DNA from: Pempheris klunzingeri
Taxonomy: Eukaryota; Chordata; Actinopteri; Acropomatiformes; Pempheridae
Assembly: GCF_042242105.1 (NCBI RefSeq)
Contig: NC_092025.1
Location: 19,981,156-20,045,155, forward strand
Direction: 5' to 3'
Length of the DNA: 64,000 bases
Both the position numbers and the translations under genes were made by a program. The notes below the pieces were generated by a model, which was not told the DNA's origin, made no database searches, and saw nothing but the letters and a program-made list of their open reading frames with translations. Below, piece after piece: positions 21,051 to 35,086 of the stretch (position 1 is its first letter; the number at the start of each line of letters is the position of its first letter).

Positions 21051-24000
21051 ATGCCAGCCGCACTTACAGATTCCAGTCAGATAATCTGTGAAGTCTGGGC
21101 GAGCAATGTGGAGGAGGAAATGAGGAAAATCCGACAGATTATTCAAAGCTACAATTACATTGCCATGGTAAGAGATGGGCAATTTTTTTTGTGGAGTTAG
21201 GCGATAATTCCTTTTTACACTACCAACACTTGACTGTATTTGTTGACAGGAGAGTTACTGTAAAGAACTACTTCAGAGTAGACTACACAGTCTTTTACAC
21301 AACATTACCTGACGCAAAGCCACGGAGTTAGAAATCTTAAGACCTTCAGTGTTTTTAATGAGCTATATTTAGATAGTCGTTTTGTAAAACCTTTTATCAC
21401 TTGCCACGTGTGATACATGACAGTGGGGATAGACACATTTAAAAATTGTTCTAGGAAACGTATCCTGTCGGTAGGATTAATTCAGGTAAAAGTCAAAAAT
21501 GGATTTTTAAAGTACATTTTAAAATGCAGAAACACCTCAATTTTAATGACTGGTCCTTAATCAGCAGCTCATTTGTCTGTATTGTTCTGTTCACTTTCTA
21601 TTACCTGTCCTGCAGTGGACAATATCGTCATTCTTCAGTAAAAATAAAACTTTTATTTGCATGGTGACAGAATCTGGATGAACTTTTTCTTTTTTTTAAA
21701 AGTAGTAGCTAATCCATAAAACAAACAAGACCACACATCAGGCAGATGGGAGCAAAACTGTTGAATGCAGTGCAGGAATATTGAAGTTTTGTTTCTCATC
21801 AGGACACAGAATTCCCCGGAGTGGTTGTTCGGCCAATCGGTGAGTTTCGCAGCACAGTGGACTACCAGTACCAGCTGCTGAGGTGTAACGTCGACCTCCT
21901 GAAGATCATCCAGCTCGGCCTCACGTTCATGAATGAGGATGGAGACTATCCTCCCGGCACGACGACGTGGCAGTTCAACTTCAAGTTCAACCTCACGTGA
22001 GTCCACTGACGGCCTGTTGTCCTCAAACATGGACTAAAATACAACAAGATTTTTTAACATTCTTCTCTTTTTTTTTTTCTTTTGCTCTTCACAGAGAAGA
22101 CATGTACTCACAGGACTCCATAGACCTGCTGCAGAACTCCGGCCTCCAGTTTAAAAAGCACGAAGAAGAGGGAATCGACACGCTCTACTTCGCTGAGCTC
22201 CTCATGACGTCTGGTCTGGTGCTCTGTGAAAACGTCAAGTGGCTCTCCTTTCACAGGTCAGTTGTTTGATCTGATTCAGCCTTTGCATCATTTGTTCCAG
22301 TTCAGAGGACTTTGAATACTCCAGCTTCTCAATTGTTATACAAACATAGTGACTTTTCTTTTCCAGCATGGTCTTCCCTGTCTGCATTTCGAAATTATTG
22401 AGAATGAATATCAACACCTGCAACTATCATACAGCCACCGTTTTTAGAGTTTTATAAAAAAATATGTCTTCATTTAGATCATAGGCCATGGGAAATATGG
22501 AAACAATGCCCATATGGTCTCCCTTCTGAGGAGACTTTTTTTATTCTTTAATGTTAGTTAGAAATGACAGTTCTTGGAGGCAAAAAAACGTAATATATAT
22601 GGGTAAAAATTGGGCTGTAGCTCAGACACCTGTCAGTCAAAGCAAGCATACCTCCAGACATAGCCCGCTTTAATCCTCAATATTATTTTGTTAGAAAAAT
22701 AAAATTGGAATAAATCAACTGGAGACCATAACCCAACTGTGAAGGTTTATGTAGATAATTAACTAGTAGCTGCCAGTAACTGCACCCATGTGAGATACTC
22801 AACTTTGAGCCATGTTGACTGACTATTAGTTTGAACCAGGCAATATCAATGTAACCCAACCCCATCCTGAATCCTCCGGTTCTGTATTTCTCAGCGGCTA
22901 CGACTTTGGCTACCTGGTGAAGCTCCTGACAGATGCACGGCTGCCTGAGGAGGAACACGACTTCTTCCAGATCCTCAACCTGTTCTTCCCTGCAATCTAT
23001 GACGTCAAGTACTTGATGAAGAGCTGCAAGAACCTGAAGGTACTGTAGACGGGATACGGATGTAAAGGGGGCGGACGTGGTGGGACTGTGTCAAAGGCGT
23101 TGATTCAGATCAACAGTTTGTTTGTTTCATCCTCCACTTGTACATTGGAGATAAAAAAAATTATCATATCACGTCAAAACAAGTGTTGAGACGTCTGACC
23201 TCTGTGTGTTTGTGCAGGGGGGGCTACAGGAAGTAGCAGACCAGCTGGAGCTGAAGAGGATCGGGCGGCAGCATCAGGCTGGATCAGACTCGCTGCTCAC
23301 CGGCATGGCTTTCTTCAGGATGAAAGAGGTAAAGCTCACACAAATATCCAGAGGGTTTTGTTGTTTTTGTTTCTCTTTAATTGTTGGAACTGTAGCAGAT
23401 CTGCAGCATAACGTTTTATTACCAGAGAGAACATTTTTTTAATGCCTGACTACCAAAGGGCTGTTTACTGTAGACTGTGCTTAAGAATGTTTTTAATTTT
23501 AATGTGTGAGAACACACAATCACTTTGAAAAAACACTTCTTACTTACAAGTCTGGGAATTTGTTTTGGCGAAAATCTCCAAAACCCGAAAGCCATTGCCC
23601 TCAAAATCCCATGAAACAGGCACTTACACTTCTGGAAAACTGAACTTCAAACTGTGCAGCATGAAGTCAGACTAAAGATTCTGCTAAGTAAACACCAATC
23701 TTTGAGTAATCCTCTGTTTCCGTTCATCCCATCGAAATGTCTTTTTCTCCATAACCCACCGCTAGCCCACTAGCTCACAGAGGGGAAAGACACAGAAAGC
23801 TCACATTTTAAAATTAACTTTTCTTCAGTCCACTGTTGATGCACAGGATTCAGGAGTGCAGGAAAAATAAGGCCTATATTACACTTATTTAGCATCAATA
23901 TCCTTACAGATGTCAGGTGTTATCTGTGCCCTGTGCACCACCAGGCCGTCCTACTGTGTGCACTAGAGCATGTCACGGAAAATATACAGCCTGAAAGAGT

Positions 24001-24195
24001 AGCAGGTGTGATTTAGCAACACAGAAGTCGTCTAACTGAAATCTCTCTTGGTTCCGATTTGTTCAGCTTTTCTTCGAAGACAACATCGATGATGCAAAGT
24101 ATTGTGGGAGATTGTACGGCCTGGGCTCGGGCTCCACCCAGCCCCAGAACGGCATCTCCAGCTCGGGCCAGGAGGAGACGAACAACAAGCACTGA
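21051..24195 (+). CDS. cnot8: CCR4-NOT complex deadenylase subunit 8 (CAF1 family)
   Basis: Six coding exons: 21051-21167, 21803-21996, 22095-22256, 22895-23039, 23218-23328, 24067-24195. Phases join and give 285 aa. The protein is a DEDD-type 3'-5' exoribonuclease that shortens mRNA poly(A) tails within CCR4-NOT, in the cytoplasm and P-bodies. The catalytic residues are visible: D40 and E42 in DTEFPG, D161 in GYDFGYL, and H225 with D230 in RQHQAGSD. The sequence is CNOT8-like rather than CNOT7-like: [26 protein letters not shown] and [13 protein letters not shown]. The neighbour gemin5 agrees with human CNOT8-GEMIN5 linkage. The C-terminus after [10 protein letters not shown] ends at NNKH. 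It is shorter than the 292-aa human CNOT8, matches CNOT7 in length, and lacks the extra human tail. The start codon is preceded by CCAAC and gives the family's MPAA N-terminus. Confidence 0.96.
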
Positions 24196-24680
24196 CGGAG
24201 CGCTCAAATGTCCAAGTGGAATACGCACTTGTTTTAAAACCCAACCAGCAGATTTCCCCTCTGATCTCCCTCAACACTCGATCCCTGAACAAGACAAAAC
24301 TAAACCCGTTTCTTTAAAAAAAAATTTCCTCCGTGTGACTGTAAAATGGACTCTCGGTGACAGTGGATCCTTCACTGGCTCACTCGTTTCTTTTTAGTCG
24401 CTTTTACTGAGTATATGGCCATATATTCAGACCACTTTTTTAAATCTGTTGGTTTTTTTTTTTTTACAGCATTATAGTGACACCCTTCTTTAACAGCATG
24501 GGACCAGCTCCTGTATCATACTGTGATTTAAGACCAAACTTTAACAAAAAAAAAAAAAAAAGTCCGAATCCTCAGTTCAGACTATCCTTCATCAGCGGGA
24601 CTCATCTCTTGTTGCAGGGATTTCATTTTTTAAGTTAATGTTGGAAGGGCCTGTAAATTAAAATGTATAATTTTGATGAA

Positions 24681-24686
24681 AATAAA
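24681..24686 (+). other. cnot8: Candidate polyadenylation signal of cnot8
   Basis: AATAAA lies about 490 bases after the stop. An ATTAAA at 24889-24894 is a second candidate. Confidence 0.55.
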
Positions 24687-24899
24687 AATGTTTTAGCTCT
24701 TTTCCACTTTCAGAAACTTTTAACAGTGGGCGTCAAGGTGTGTAACTGCTTGGTTATGCATGTCTTTCAATGGGCAAACTACTGTCGTTCTGTACATTCA
24801 CCCACCAAACCAAACTGTCCACCGTCAGGTTTACAGATGTTGTGGTTATTGTTGTTTTTACATTCTACATTGTTTTAAACAGTTGTATATTAAATTGTT

Positions 24900-25700
24900 T
24901 TGTATTTTGAATGTAACCGTTAAGTATTTGAGCTTTTTTACTAGTCTTACACTGACACACAGCTTCAACATGTAGGGTTAAAAGGGTTCATTTCAGGTCA
25001 AACTCATGTCTAACATCTGTGAAGCAGCAGATGAGAAAGTTGTCTACAATCTTATAAAGTTTCAGAAAAGTAGAGCTGCAACTGGAGTTGAAACAATAAG
25101 GGTATTAGTAGGAGTAACTAAAAAGGCCAAATAGCTTCTTAAATCTGAGAATTTTGTTTTAATTTCAATTTGAATATTTTTGCTTTGAAACAAAAGCTGT
25201 TAAATTGTGATGGGTATTTGTTACGTCAGAAAAGCGTCACATAATGCCCAGATTTTCAAGAGTCCGATGTCATAAAATAGTTTGGTGGTCAGACAAACCG
25301 AACATTCAAACTGAAATATTCTTTAATTGCAATGAGAAGCAGGAAGCAGAGAATACAGTTTGCCTTTAACAGTACTTTCAAACAAGTTCGTCCACAGATG
25401 ACCCACCGAATACAGTGAGCAGTTTTCAGCAAAATGTCATTAGATTTGACGGATAACTGAAATGGAAGATTTTAACTTGTGACGACAGGATCTCTAAATG
25501 TCCAGTTGTCCTTTTTTTTTTTTTTTTTTTAACACCTGTCGCCCTACAGCCTGTCACCTGGATTTTCCTCTAAGTAAATCTCTTCTAGCTCTAGGCCACG
25601 CAGCTCCGCCAAATTAATTTGAGCTTCCTTCAGGCTTTTCTGAATGTACACTTAAAACAGATTCAGGACGTTTGCACATAATTTTGTAATTAAAGGCTTT
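24900..25700. other. Tail-to-tail interval between cnot8 and gemin5
   Basis: AT-rich DNA with a run of about 20 T residues (25511-25530). No exon or RNA gene was recognised. It is bounded by the 3' ends of two convergent genes. Confidence 0.6.
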
Positions 25701-25701
25701 T

Positions 25702-25707
25702 TTTATT
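25702..25707 (-). other. gemin5: Candidate polyadenylation signal of gemin5
   Basis: AATAAA on the minus strand, only about 55 bases after the stop codon, implying a very short 3' UTR if used. Confidence 0.6.
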
Positions 25708-25759
25708 CAACAAGTAACTGTACAGTGGAAGTGCTTCTTTCGGTTTACTAATGGAAGAC

Positions 25760-28700
25760 TCAGGCGAGGAACTGCCGCGAGGCCTTCAGGACAGAGGGGT
25801 TTGTTCCGTATTTGTGGAGCAGATCTTTGGCCTCCTGTTGGAGAGACTCGGAGAGGGACAGTGAAGACTTGCTGAAGTGCAGGAGAACCAGGCAGCATTC
25901 AACAACGTCTGGGTGAGGATACATCTGAGAGGAAACACATGGGAAGGTGTGATTGTTTGGTAGCACTCGTGATGACCAGGAATGTTTTAGCAGCATGGGG
26001 AGAGCACTTCTACCAAAGCTTTACCACATGAAGCTGCCAGAAACTTTTAAACTTTACCAGTTTATCCCTTCCTGCTAATGTCACTTCACATGGGTCAAGA
26101 AAGAGAATGCAGGACACTGAAAAATACGAGGAGCTTATATTCAAAACGAAGTTGGTCAATATACAGTTGGATTTTTAATTCTTATCGAACCTCAGGATGC
26201 ACAAATCTAATGTTTTCTTACCTGATTCCAGTACCTCAACCTCAGTGCTCTTTTATAATCAATCAACTTAATGAGATCCAACTGGTGCGGACATCAATTA
26301 GGTGGACTGCAGGTGGTGCAGGTCTAATTCAAACTACCCAGCTAGAGGTGAAGCTGCCTGTGAACTGAAACATGCAACCAAACGGACTCAAGTAGATCGT
26401 TTGGGTAATGAAATCTGTTGTGACTGTAGCTCGATGGACTTATTTGTGTTCTTGGCTGTAGCTTCACTTATTAACAGTGGAGTAGTATCACTAAGTCATT
26501 CTCTCCTGCTGGCCAGCAGATGTCAAAAATGCTTGATTGGACCCATAAACAGTGGACATTTTTGATAAAGTCTGTACAAATGTTATTCTCACTCCTCACA
26601 AACTGTGCCACTGTCCTCTTTAAAATCACACCTGACAAAGAGACCTGCATCTCCGGACAAGAATGCACCCGAAGAGGGAGAGAGGGGCAGCTTCCCATCT
26701 CATACTGTGTTGTGTGTTGTGTGTGTTGTGTGTGGACTGGATCACCTTGACTGTGTTAGGCAGGGCCGACAGCTGTTTCTGCTGCTCTGACATCTTGGAC
26801 GACAAAGACATCAGAGTCTCCTGGTCCTCAGGCCTGATGGGGAGAAAACACAGTTGCTTCAATTAGAGGTATTAATACTTTACCTAATCTATACGATTAG
26901 GTTTTTTTTATGTGTGATCTATGATATGCAAAGTCACAATTGCAGCTGTCAGAACAGTCGAGTAAGAAGTACAACATTTCCCTCTGAAAGAGTGGAACAG
27001 GAGTATAAAGTAGCAGAAAATCACCTCATAATTCTACTTTACTAAGCACTTGAGTAAACGTACTTAATTACTTTCCACCAAGTCAGTTATAAAACATCTG
27101 TAACTGTTGGTATGATTTTAACAGTCATCTTATAAGCAGTGCTGCACACTTGGATTTGAAGAGAAACACTAAAATGTTGATATTTAGTGTCAAAGGTTTT
27201 CCTTAAATATAGTCCACTGCATGCGGTCCTGGAATATAATCTCTGAATGGTAACATTATAGCTTCAAAGCTAAACATCACAACAGGACAGAACAGGACAA
27301 CAAATGAGCCCTCACCGTTTCCCATCACCGGCAGGGCCCTGGCTGTCCGATGGCTCTCTGGTGGTGGAGGTCTGTGACGGAGCGTCGGCCTCTCCGTCGT
27401 GCTGCCCTCCCTGGGCTCTGCTGTGCTGCAGCACCATGGCTGCCAGCCGCTCCTGAATCTCTCTAATTGACCTCTGCGTGGCCTGAGAGGCTGCGTGAGG
27501 CTCAGACAGAAGCAGAGACGCATTGAAGTCCAGTTTATCACACCCTCTGGTCGCTGGGCAGACGCTGTCCTCCGACTCTGGTGCACCTCCGTTCACCACT
27601 TTGTCCCTCATGCTCTCTCCAGGACTGGAGGAGGGTGCTGGGTGGAAAAACCTGTTCTGGATCTGGGTGGTTTTGCTCCACCAGCGTTGGTACAGCAGGT
27701 GGTAAAGGACAAAGGCCTGTAGACTGTTGGCAGCAGCTTTGGCTTCTTCTTCTGTGTGAACAAGTGTTTTGGGATGTTTCCTGGACCAAACACTGACGTC
27801 ACCTGACGAAAGACAGAGAAAAAGAAATTATTATGGATGGTGAAGTAATCGCTTTGGTTACACCTCAGAACATTCGATGAATACATCATGGCTGCATTTA
27901 ATTATTATTTCCATCATCAATTAATCTGGTGATGAGATGGTCTTTCACTATTTTTAAGACTAAACAATTATCAAATCAGCAGAACCTCATCTTCACCTTC
28001 AGATGTCTTGTCTGACAAAGAGTCCAAAACCCCAAAATACTCAGTTTAAAATGACGTAAAACAGAAACGAGCAACAAATCCTCACATTTAAGAAATTGGA
28101 ATCAGAGGGTTTCACTTTTGCCTGATGAATGAAAATCAAACTTGCTTGATTTTTTAATCACTTCCTATTGATCCAAAGTGGTTCGGCAAATTCATTTCTT
28201 GTTTACCAATTGCCAAAATAGAACACTGTCAGCAATAGTACATAGTTTATATTCGTGCATGCTGCTTATTGTGCATGTGGGGTCACAAATGATATTCTGG
28301 GATCTAAGCAGCGATGTGCCCAGTCACCACAGGGCGTCACCAAATCTACCAAAACAGAAATCTTTCAGACTGCAGCTTAAAGCTCAATGACTTTAAATAC
28401 AGTCTAATTTACACTAAACATTTTACACTTAAATGACACGCTGATATGTAAATGCACAAAATTGCATTTAGAAATGAAATAATTTAATTTAAAACGTTTA
28501 TGTTGCACAAATTCAGAAATGATCGACTGATTTTTGACGTACCATCAGGGAACAGCAGCCTGCAGAGTTCTGCAGAGACACAGAAGTGTCCAGTGTCTCT
28601 GAACCAGGCCACCGCCTGCCACAACTCCCTTATCAACTGTCCGTCATCATCCAGTAACCAGCTCAGCACAGCCCGGGTCAGATGGAGGGATGAATACAGC

Positions 28701-31700
28701 TGAACCTGAGGATGAGTGAAACAAGTAACAACAGACGACAAGACAAAGTCAGACACAGGAAACGGCTGGAAGAGATCTATTCAGACTTATTTAATCTCTG
28801 CGATAACTTGTGGGACACTTCTTGTGAATATCAATACAAGTTTTGTATTTTCTCCCAGCGTACATCTGAAAACACACTGTATGAAACCAGAAAACGTCTG
28901 CAGGACTCTGCACCTGTCGGAGAGGAACGCTGGCCGTGGGTGTTGGACTTTCCACAGACTTCAGCTCCTGCAGAAGAGCCCCGGCGCTGTAGAGACCCTC
29001 TGACGTTTGAGACACACAGAACTGCTGCTCCCACGCGTCTCTCACTCGGTCTTGGATGCTGACGTGATGCTCGCCCGGTGATGCCCATGGGTGACTGGAC
29101 ACGCAGGACTGACATACAACTCGAGAGTCTGCCAGCATCACGGCAAGCAGCTCAGCTACACAGAGATGCAGCCTGTGGCCCTGCAGAACAAACAGATTTT
29201 TAAACTTAATTATTAAATGTATGTTTTTCTGTTTCACACTGGATCTGGATTTAACTTTTAAAGGCTTCAAATGAATATTCAGATGTATATTCTGATTGTG
29301 GAGAACCCAAAGCATTTTACAGCACAAATGTTTCTGTGTTCATGATGTTTGTGCCACTGACCAGCAGGCTGTCCTGTGAGCTCAGGACCTCCTGGGCTCC
29401 GACCCAGTCCTGAGCAGCAGCCAGGTCTTTAGCGCACCGCAACGCTAGCGACTGAGCCAGAGCGACCTCTCCCGAGAGTCTCGCCATAGTAGCCGCCGTC
29501 CTCAACGAGGACACGTCATTCTTTCTGGCGACGACTTTAGCGGCATCGAAACTGCTGCCAGCAGCCAGATAACTGGAGGATGAGGTAAAGCATGCAGGAA
29601 AGAGCGAGTTTAAATAACGTGTCTTAAAGAGAATCAAATGAAGATTAAATGCTAGTTTAACCGCGACAGGATGACAAAAGAGGTCTGAGAGATGCTTCCA
29701 TGAATCCTTCTACTTCTCACCATTTAGCGGCTGCAGAGAAATGACCGTCCTTTTCCAGCACGGCAGCCCAGCTGGTGTACAGCTCCCTCAGGACGGGCTC
29801 GTCTGCTGGCAGCCTGGCTTTGACCAGAGCTATGGCCTCCCTGACATCAAACACACACACACACACACACACACCTGATCTGTGAAAAAAACATCACCTA
29901 CAGACAGCACTGAAAACAGGAGGCCAAAACCAGCATGACACTTAAAAATTAAACCAATTGTTATTATTAATAATGTATTAAAAACTAAAAGAGTCAGAAG
30001 TGCACCTGTAGAGCTTGTGGGAGCGCAGCAGGTCGACGGCCTCGTACAGCTTGTTGACTGACAGCAGATGGGACGCTGCCTTCAGGTACTGCTCCTGCAG
30101 ACACAGCTGCTTCACAAAGGCCTCCACGGTCCGGCTCCACGCCTCGAACCCGGCTGGAGGAGGACGCACGAGTGTTTGTGCACATATCATGATAACACTG
30201 CATTCATGCTAAAAGTTGATGATGCACAAGCCTCAGGAGGTTTCCAGGCTCTGCACTAATACTGATTTCTCACATTTTGTACGACTTTCATTTGCATTTG
30301 CCTGCTGATGTCAGAATGTAGAAGTGAATGCTGCTGATATCTTTGTCGAGCAGAGATCTGAGTCAGTGACTACAAGTTGCTCAGCTTCACTGACTGTTTT
30401 TAGTGAGCTGTAAATGGCTGTGTTGTGTGTTTTTTTTTTTTTTTTAAAACATTGATTTGACTTCATTCTGTCCTGTAAATAACATGAGAGACTTGACTTA
30501 TCATCAACTTAGACAATAATTAAATGTATGACACACAACAGTAAAAACTACTGAGTTGTTTAGTCAACTTTTACTCACCAAAACAAAATGATTAGATGGA
30601 TAAATAAGTCTTACAAGATATATTAATACCTACCTGAATTCTGTTTGTTAGATTTACACTCTCGTCCATCTTTGTGCTGCCATTTTCAGGTGCACATCAA
30701 TGTCTATATATCATGCATCAGATGTTCGGGGCGTCAGCTAGAGATCGGAGTTAAAAATCAACATAGCACAAAGGTTTACCCATAGGAGCGATGGAGAGCA
30801 GGTGGTCATTCAGCTCTCCTTTCTCTGTGGCGAGCTGCAGCGCCCCCTCAACGTCTCCGCTCCACAGCCGCAGATACACGACCGAGTCGTAGTGACCCGC
30901 CTCCACGTGACCCTCCTCTGGGGAACAAGAGACACAGCAGAGCCAACGACGTCACTGACACGTGAAAATCTTTACTCCATTAAGACTGGTTCCAACAAGT
31001 GAAATAAAGATATTAGAATTTCTGAAATGAAAACTGATTTACTGTTGTGTTTTACACCAGGATCACATGACATGATCAGAGAGTGAATATACATTGCAAT
31101 GACAGCCATTATTCCACACGGAGAAAAACCAACATACCTTCTGTCTCAAACATGCGGTACAGAGCCGGTCTGTCAGAGAAGAGGCCCAGATGGATGTGCT
31201 CTCCCTGGCCTGGGACACAGCCTGCAGGGGGCGCTGGAAACCACACACACACACACACAGGTCAGGATTTCACTTTGAAATAACTTACACTTGATGCAGA
31301 CTCCTTTAGTTAAAACATGTATCCAGTTGGTGTTGGTCAGACTAGTCTCAGCCTGTTTTACCTCATCGTTATTTTCATTGCCCGAGCTGTCCCTAAAGTT
31401 CAAATTAAACTTTCATAATTGGAAGTAAAAGAATATGAAAATGTATAAACTGACTCCTCATACTATTCATTTGGTCCCCCCCCCCCCCGAGCTACTTGGA
31501 GGACACCCCAACTCACAGCTGTAATAAACTGCCCGTCTCTGTAGCATAATCACTCTCACCGTTGCTGTGTTTGACAGAGGCCAGGGTGATGCAGTCTTGC
31601 AGCAGCTCCTCTTTGGGCCGATGGTCCATGGAGGTGCTGAGGGGCAGCATGGAGCGAGGCTTCTTCTTCTTCAGAAGGTTCAAGTCTGCAGAAACACAAA

Positions 31701-34700
31701 AACAAACCCATACAGACAAAATACATACAAAAACATGCGTACACCTAATTTCAAAAACACATTCAGTTGAAGCACATACCTGGTTTGTCTTTGCTCTTCA
31801 TGGCAGTAAAGGATTTCTTTTGCGTCTCATAGGGAGCTGAAACAAAATCGTTTTTGGGGCCTTTAAGTGTCAAGCCATTATTCAAATCTGTGAATCTGTT
31901 GTTTCCTACTCGGTTACCTGGTGGCGGTATGGGACTGCTTGTTGAGCTGACCTCATCTTCTTCCTCATCTTCACCCGTCACCTCCTGTCCTGTTACCGCC
32001 TTCTGTCCTCCTGTATCTGGCTCTCCGTTCACCTCTACTGGTGTGGATCCTCCAGCCCCCAACGTCTTCTTATTCTTCCTCTTCTGCTTGGAATTGGCCT
32101 TCATCTTCTCCTTCAGATCGACCATCTTTTTCCCTGAGAGCACAAGCGTGTGAACGTCAGTGTCTGCTGGTTACACCAAAAGGCAGAACTCTTCCCTATT
32201 CCGTTCTCAAGCTGTGAGGTTCTGTGCGTTTCAACAGCGCTGCAAAGATGCTTTTCACCTTTTGGCGGCTTCGTGAACGCTTGTTTGGAGACTCTCCACT
32301 CCTGCACGGTGAAGTCCTTCCCGCCGGTCCAGATCACATCCGGATCAACAGGCGACCAGTCCACGCACAGCAGATAACCGACGTGACCTCGGTAGTTAGA
32401 GACAGTCGCCTCTTGCTGCACGTCCCACACCTGAGCAGAACAAAACATCCAACAGCATAACGCCAAATGTTATCTACTTGCTTTCAGTGGGTAAATAAGA
32501 TAGATCACAAAGAAAAGGAGGAATCAAATGTATAAAAAGAGAAAAAAAGACAAAAAGATTAAGTCTGCTTATTAGATGAGCAGTAAACCCAACTCCAAAC
32601 TCCTCAAGAAGGATTCAAGTGGTTGCTCTACAGTTTTTTGGGCTGAGTCAGACAGACTCTGGTGCACCCGGTACTGACCTGGGCTGTGCCATCATATGAG
32701 GCAGTGACCAGCCGGGCGTCGTGGTGCGGACTCCAGGCCATGCCGGTGATTTTACCTGTGTGACCACACAGCCTGCGATAAGGCTCCGTCAACACCACAG
32801 GGTTTTCTGAAGGATCCTCTGTGCAGGGAGAACAGTGGTGTCAATAGCTTAGAACATTACATATATAATATGTGACAGTCATCCCAAAGCAACTGACATG
32901 TTGTACTGGTGAAGTAGGATTCCCTTAATCTGCTACTTTAGTCTGATTTCTTACATTTATTACTGTGACTCCCACTTGAAGAAGAGTTCACACCCTTACT
33001 CTGTGATCTAAAGTCAAACAGAATGTTTCTAGTTCCCTCAGAAAGAATCTCCACTATGCATTATTTTGAGATACGAAAAGAGTAAGAATTGATTTACGCT
33101 TCTCAAAAAGACTAGAATAGTGAGGTTCTCTCTAAATGAACAATCTCTCATGTCATTTTCAGGTAAGGCCAGCTAGCAGCTAACTTAATACCCAGGGTTT
33201 TGTACATTTTAGCCCTAAATTAGGACTGTCATGTGGCGCCTAATCCCAGACCTGTAGTGCTCCTAACAAGACCCATAAATGTGTGCTTTTAGGTGCCTGG
33301 ATAAAGATGGTTCAATTAGAAATTGCTGGCTTGGATTTTGATTGGTGAAGCTTGTAGGAGGGAAGGCACTCTCTGGGAATAAGTAATGTATAGGAAGCCA
33401 ACTTGATTTGTTATGGCTAAAGTTTCATTCTATTTGACTTGGGCTGCTAATGGAGGTATTGAATTGAGCCGTTTTACGCAAAAAAAAAAAATTGTAATCA
33501 TTCCTCTGAATTTGACATTTTTGCTGGCATTCTCTCAGTGGATAGTACACCGTGTATGAGGTCTCCTCCCACCTATGATGGAGCGGAGATCGTGTATGTA
33601 GACGGTGGCATTGCTGGAGCCTGAGGCCAGGAGGCAGTGCAGCTCTGGCGGAGAGCTGTGGTCATGGTGCCACCGTAGCGTGTTGATGATCTTGTGGTGC
33701 TGCTGAATGCTGCACAGCAGCTTCAGACTGGGAGCCTGATACACGTCAATACACCTGCAGCAGTGAGCACACAGTCAGACACATGAAAAGACAAGAAAAA
33801 AAAAAAAACTCAAGGACTTTAATTAGGAGTTTCTACAAGACGGCGAGAAAACTAAGAAGGCACGACAGGATATAATGAAAGTGATGATTTGTAAATATCT
33901 GCTTCTTGAAGAAACTTATATCTGCTAATGTGGAAGCTGTGGATAAATAAGACTGTTTTGGTTTAATACTTACAGAAAGCTATTTTGATTGCACTCTATT
34001 CCTCCATTTTTAAATCACTCATTTCTATCACAGATGTGTGCTGTGTCACTCACTAAGAACGCAGATATTCTTTAAAACATTAGCTTATTTTTCTGCCACT
34101 TGGAGGCAGCAAAAATAATTATAAATTATATAAAAAGAATATTTAGTGATCCAAATCCAGCCGATAGCGATGTTAGCATTCAATTGGAGTTGTGTTTCAG
34201 GCGGCCTGATGAATGACCAATCAATGTTCACCCAGTTTGCTTCTCCACTTTAACAAAATCACTGATCTACTAATAAACCCATAAAGAAGAGTTAAAGTTA
34301 GAAAAGAACGATTAATGGGGTTGTATCTAGGTATTCACTTTGTCACTGTGTTTTAGTTTTCACTATGACTGGTTTAGGATGTGTGGTGTGACCCAAACAT
34401 AAACTCAGAGAGTGACCTGGTACGACAGTTTACACACGAACAAATCCATTATTCTGTAGCCTAAAGACTGCATACTGTCGGTGGACAGTTGGTCCCTCAC
34501 AGGACTCCACAGGCTCATGGTCTATTGTGAGACAGGTCAGGCATGGCCGCTCACTCACCCGTCCTCGTTGCCGATGGCAACCACTTTCCCATCTGGCTTC
34601 CAGCTGAGGTCGGTGTGTGGAGACAGCTTGTGCTGTTGGGAAGCAGAGCTCACCTTCATGACCTATTCAAATCACCTCCATTTACATTCAGCAGCAAACA

Positions 34701-35042
34701 TGAGAGAGCCAGGAGCGCTGGCCATGATATCTGATGATGAAAGCTCCGACGCCGTCTCTAAATTTCTCATGTGAATTTCCCCAGGGGATTGTCCTTTGTG
34801 TGCTCATACCATCTAGCTTTTGCTTTCCAATGTCACGCAGAGGCATCAGTACAAGTCTCAAAAGAGCTTAGAGGACTAGTGTGTAGGATTCTGTGGTATG
34901 TAGCAGTGAGGTTTGCAGACTGAAAACAACTGAACAACCCTTGGCTCACCACTACTTTCCTAAACATGCTGAAGAAGCTACAGTGGCTGAAGAGGATTCA
35001 TGCTTGCTTGCTTTTTCTTATTCCAAATAATACGTATAATCC

Positions 35043-35086
<44 letters not shown>

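Noticed and set aside
22600-22680. Sequence resembling a fish repeat (GTAGCTCAGACACCTGTCAG)
   Set aside because: Too short and too uncertain to assign to a family; it lies in a cnot8 intron and does not affect coding.
28791-29327. 178-codon minus-strand open frame
   Set aside because: It is the real gemin5 exon 24 (29180-28914) extended into introns on both sides, not a separate gene.
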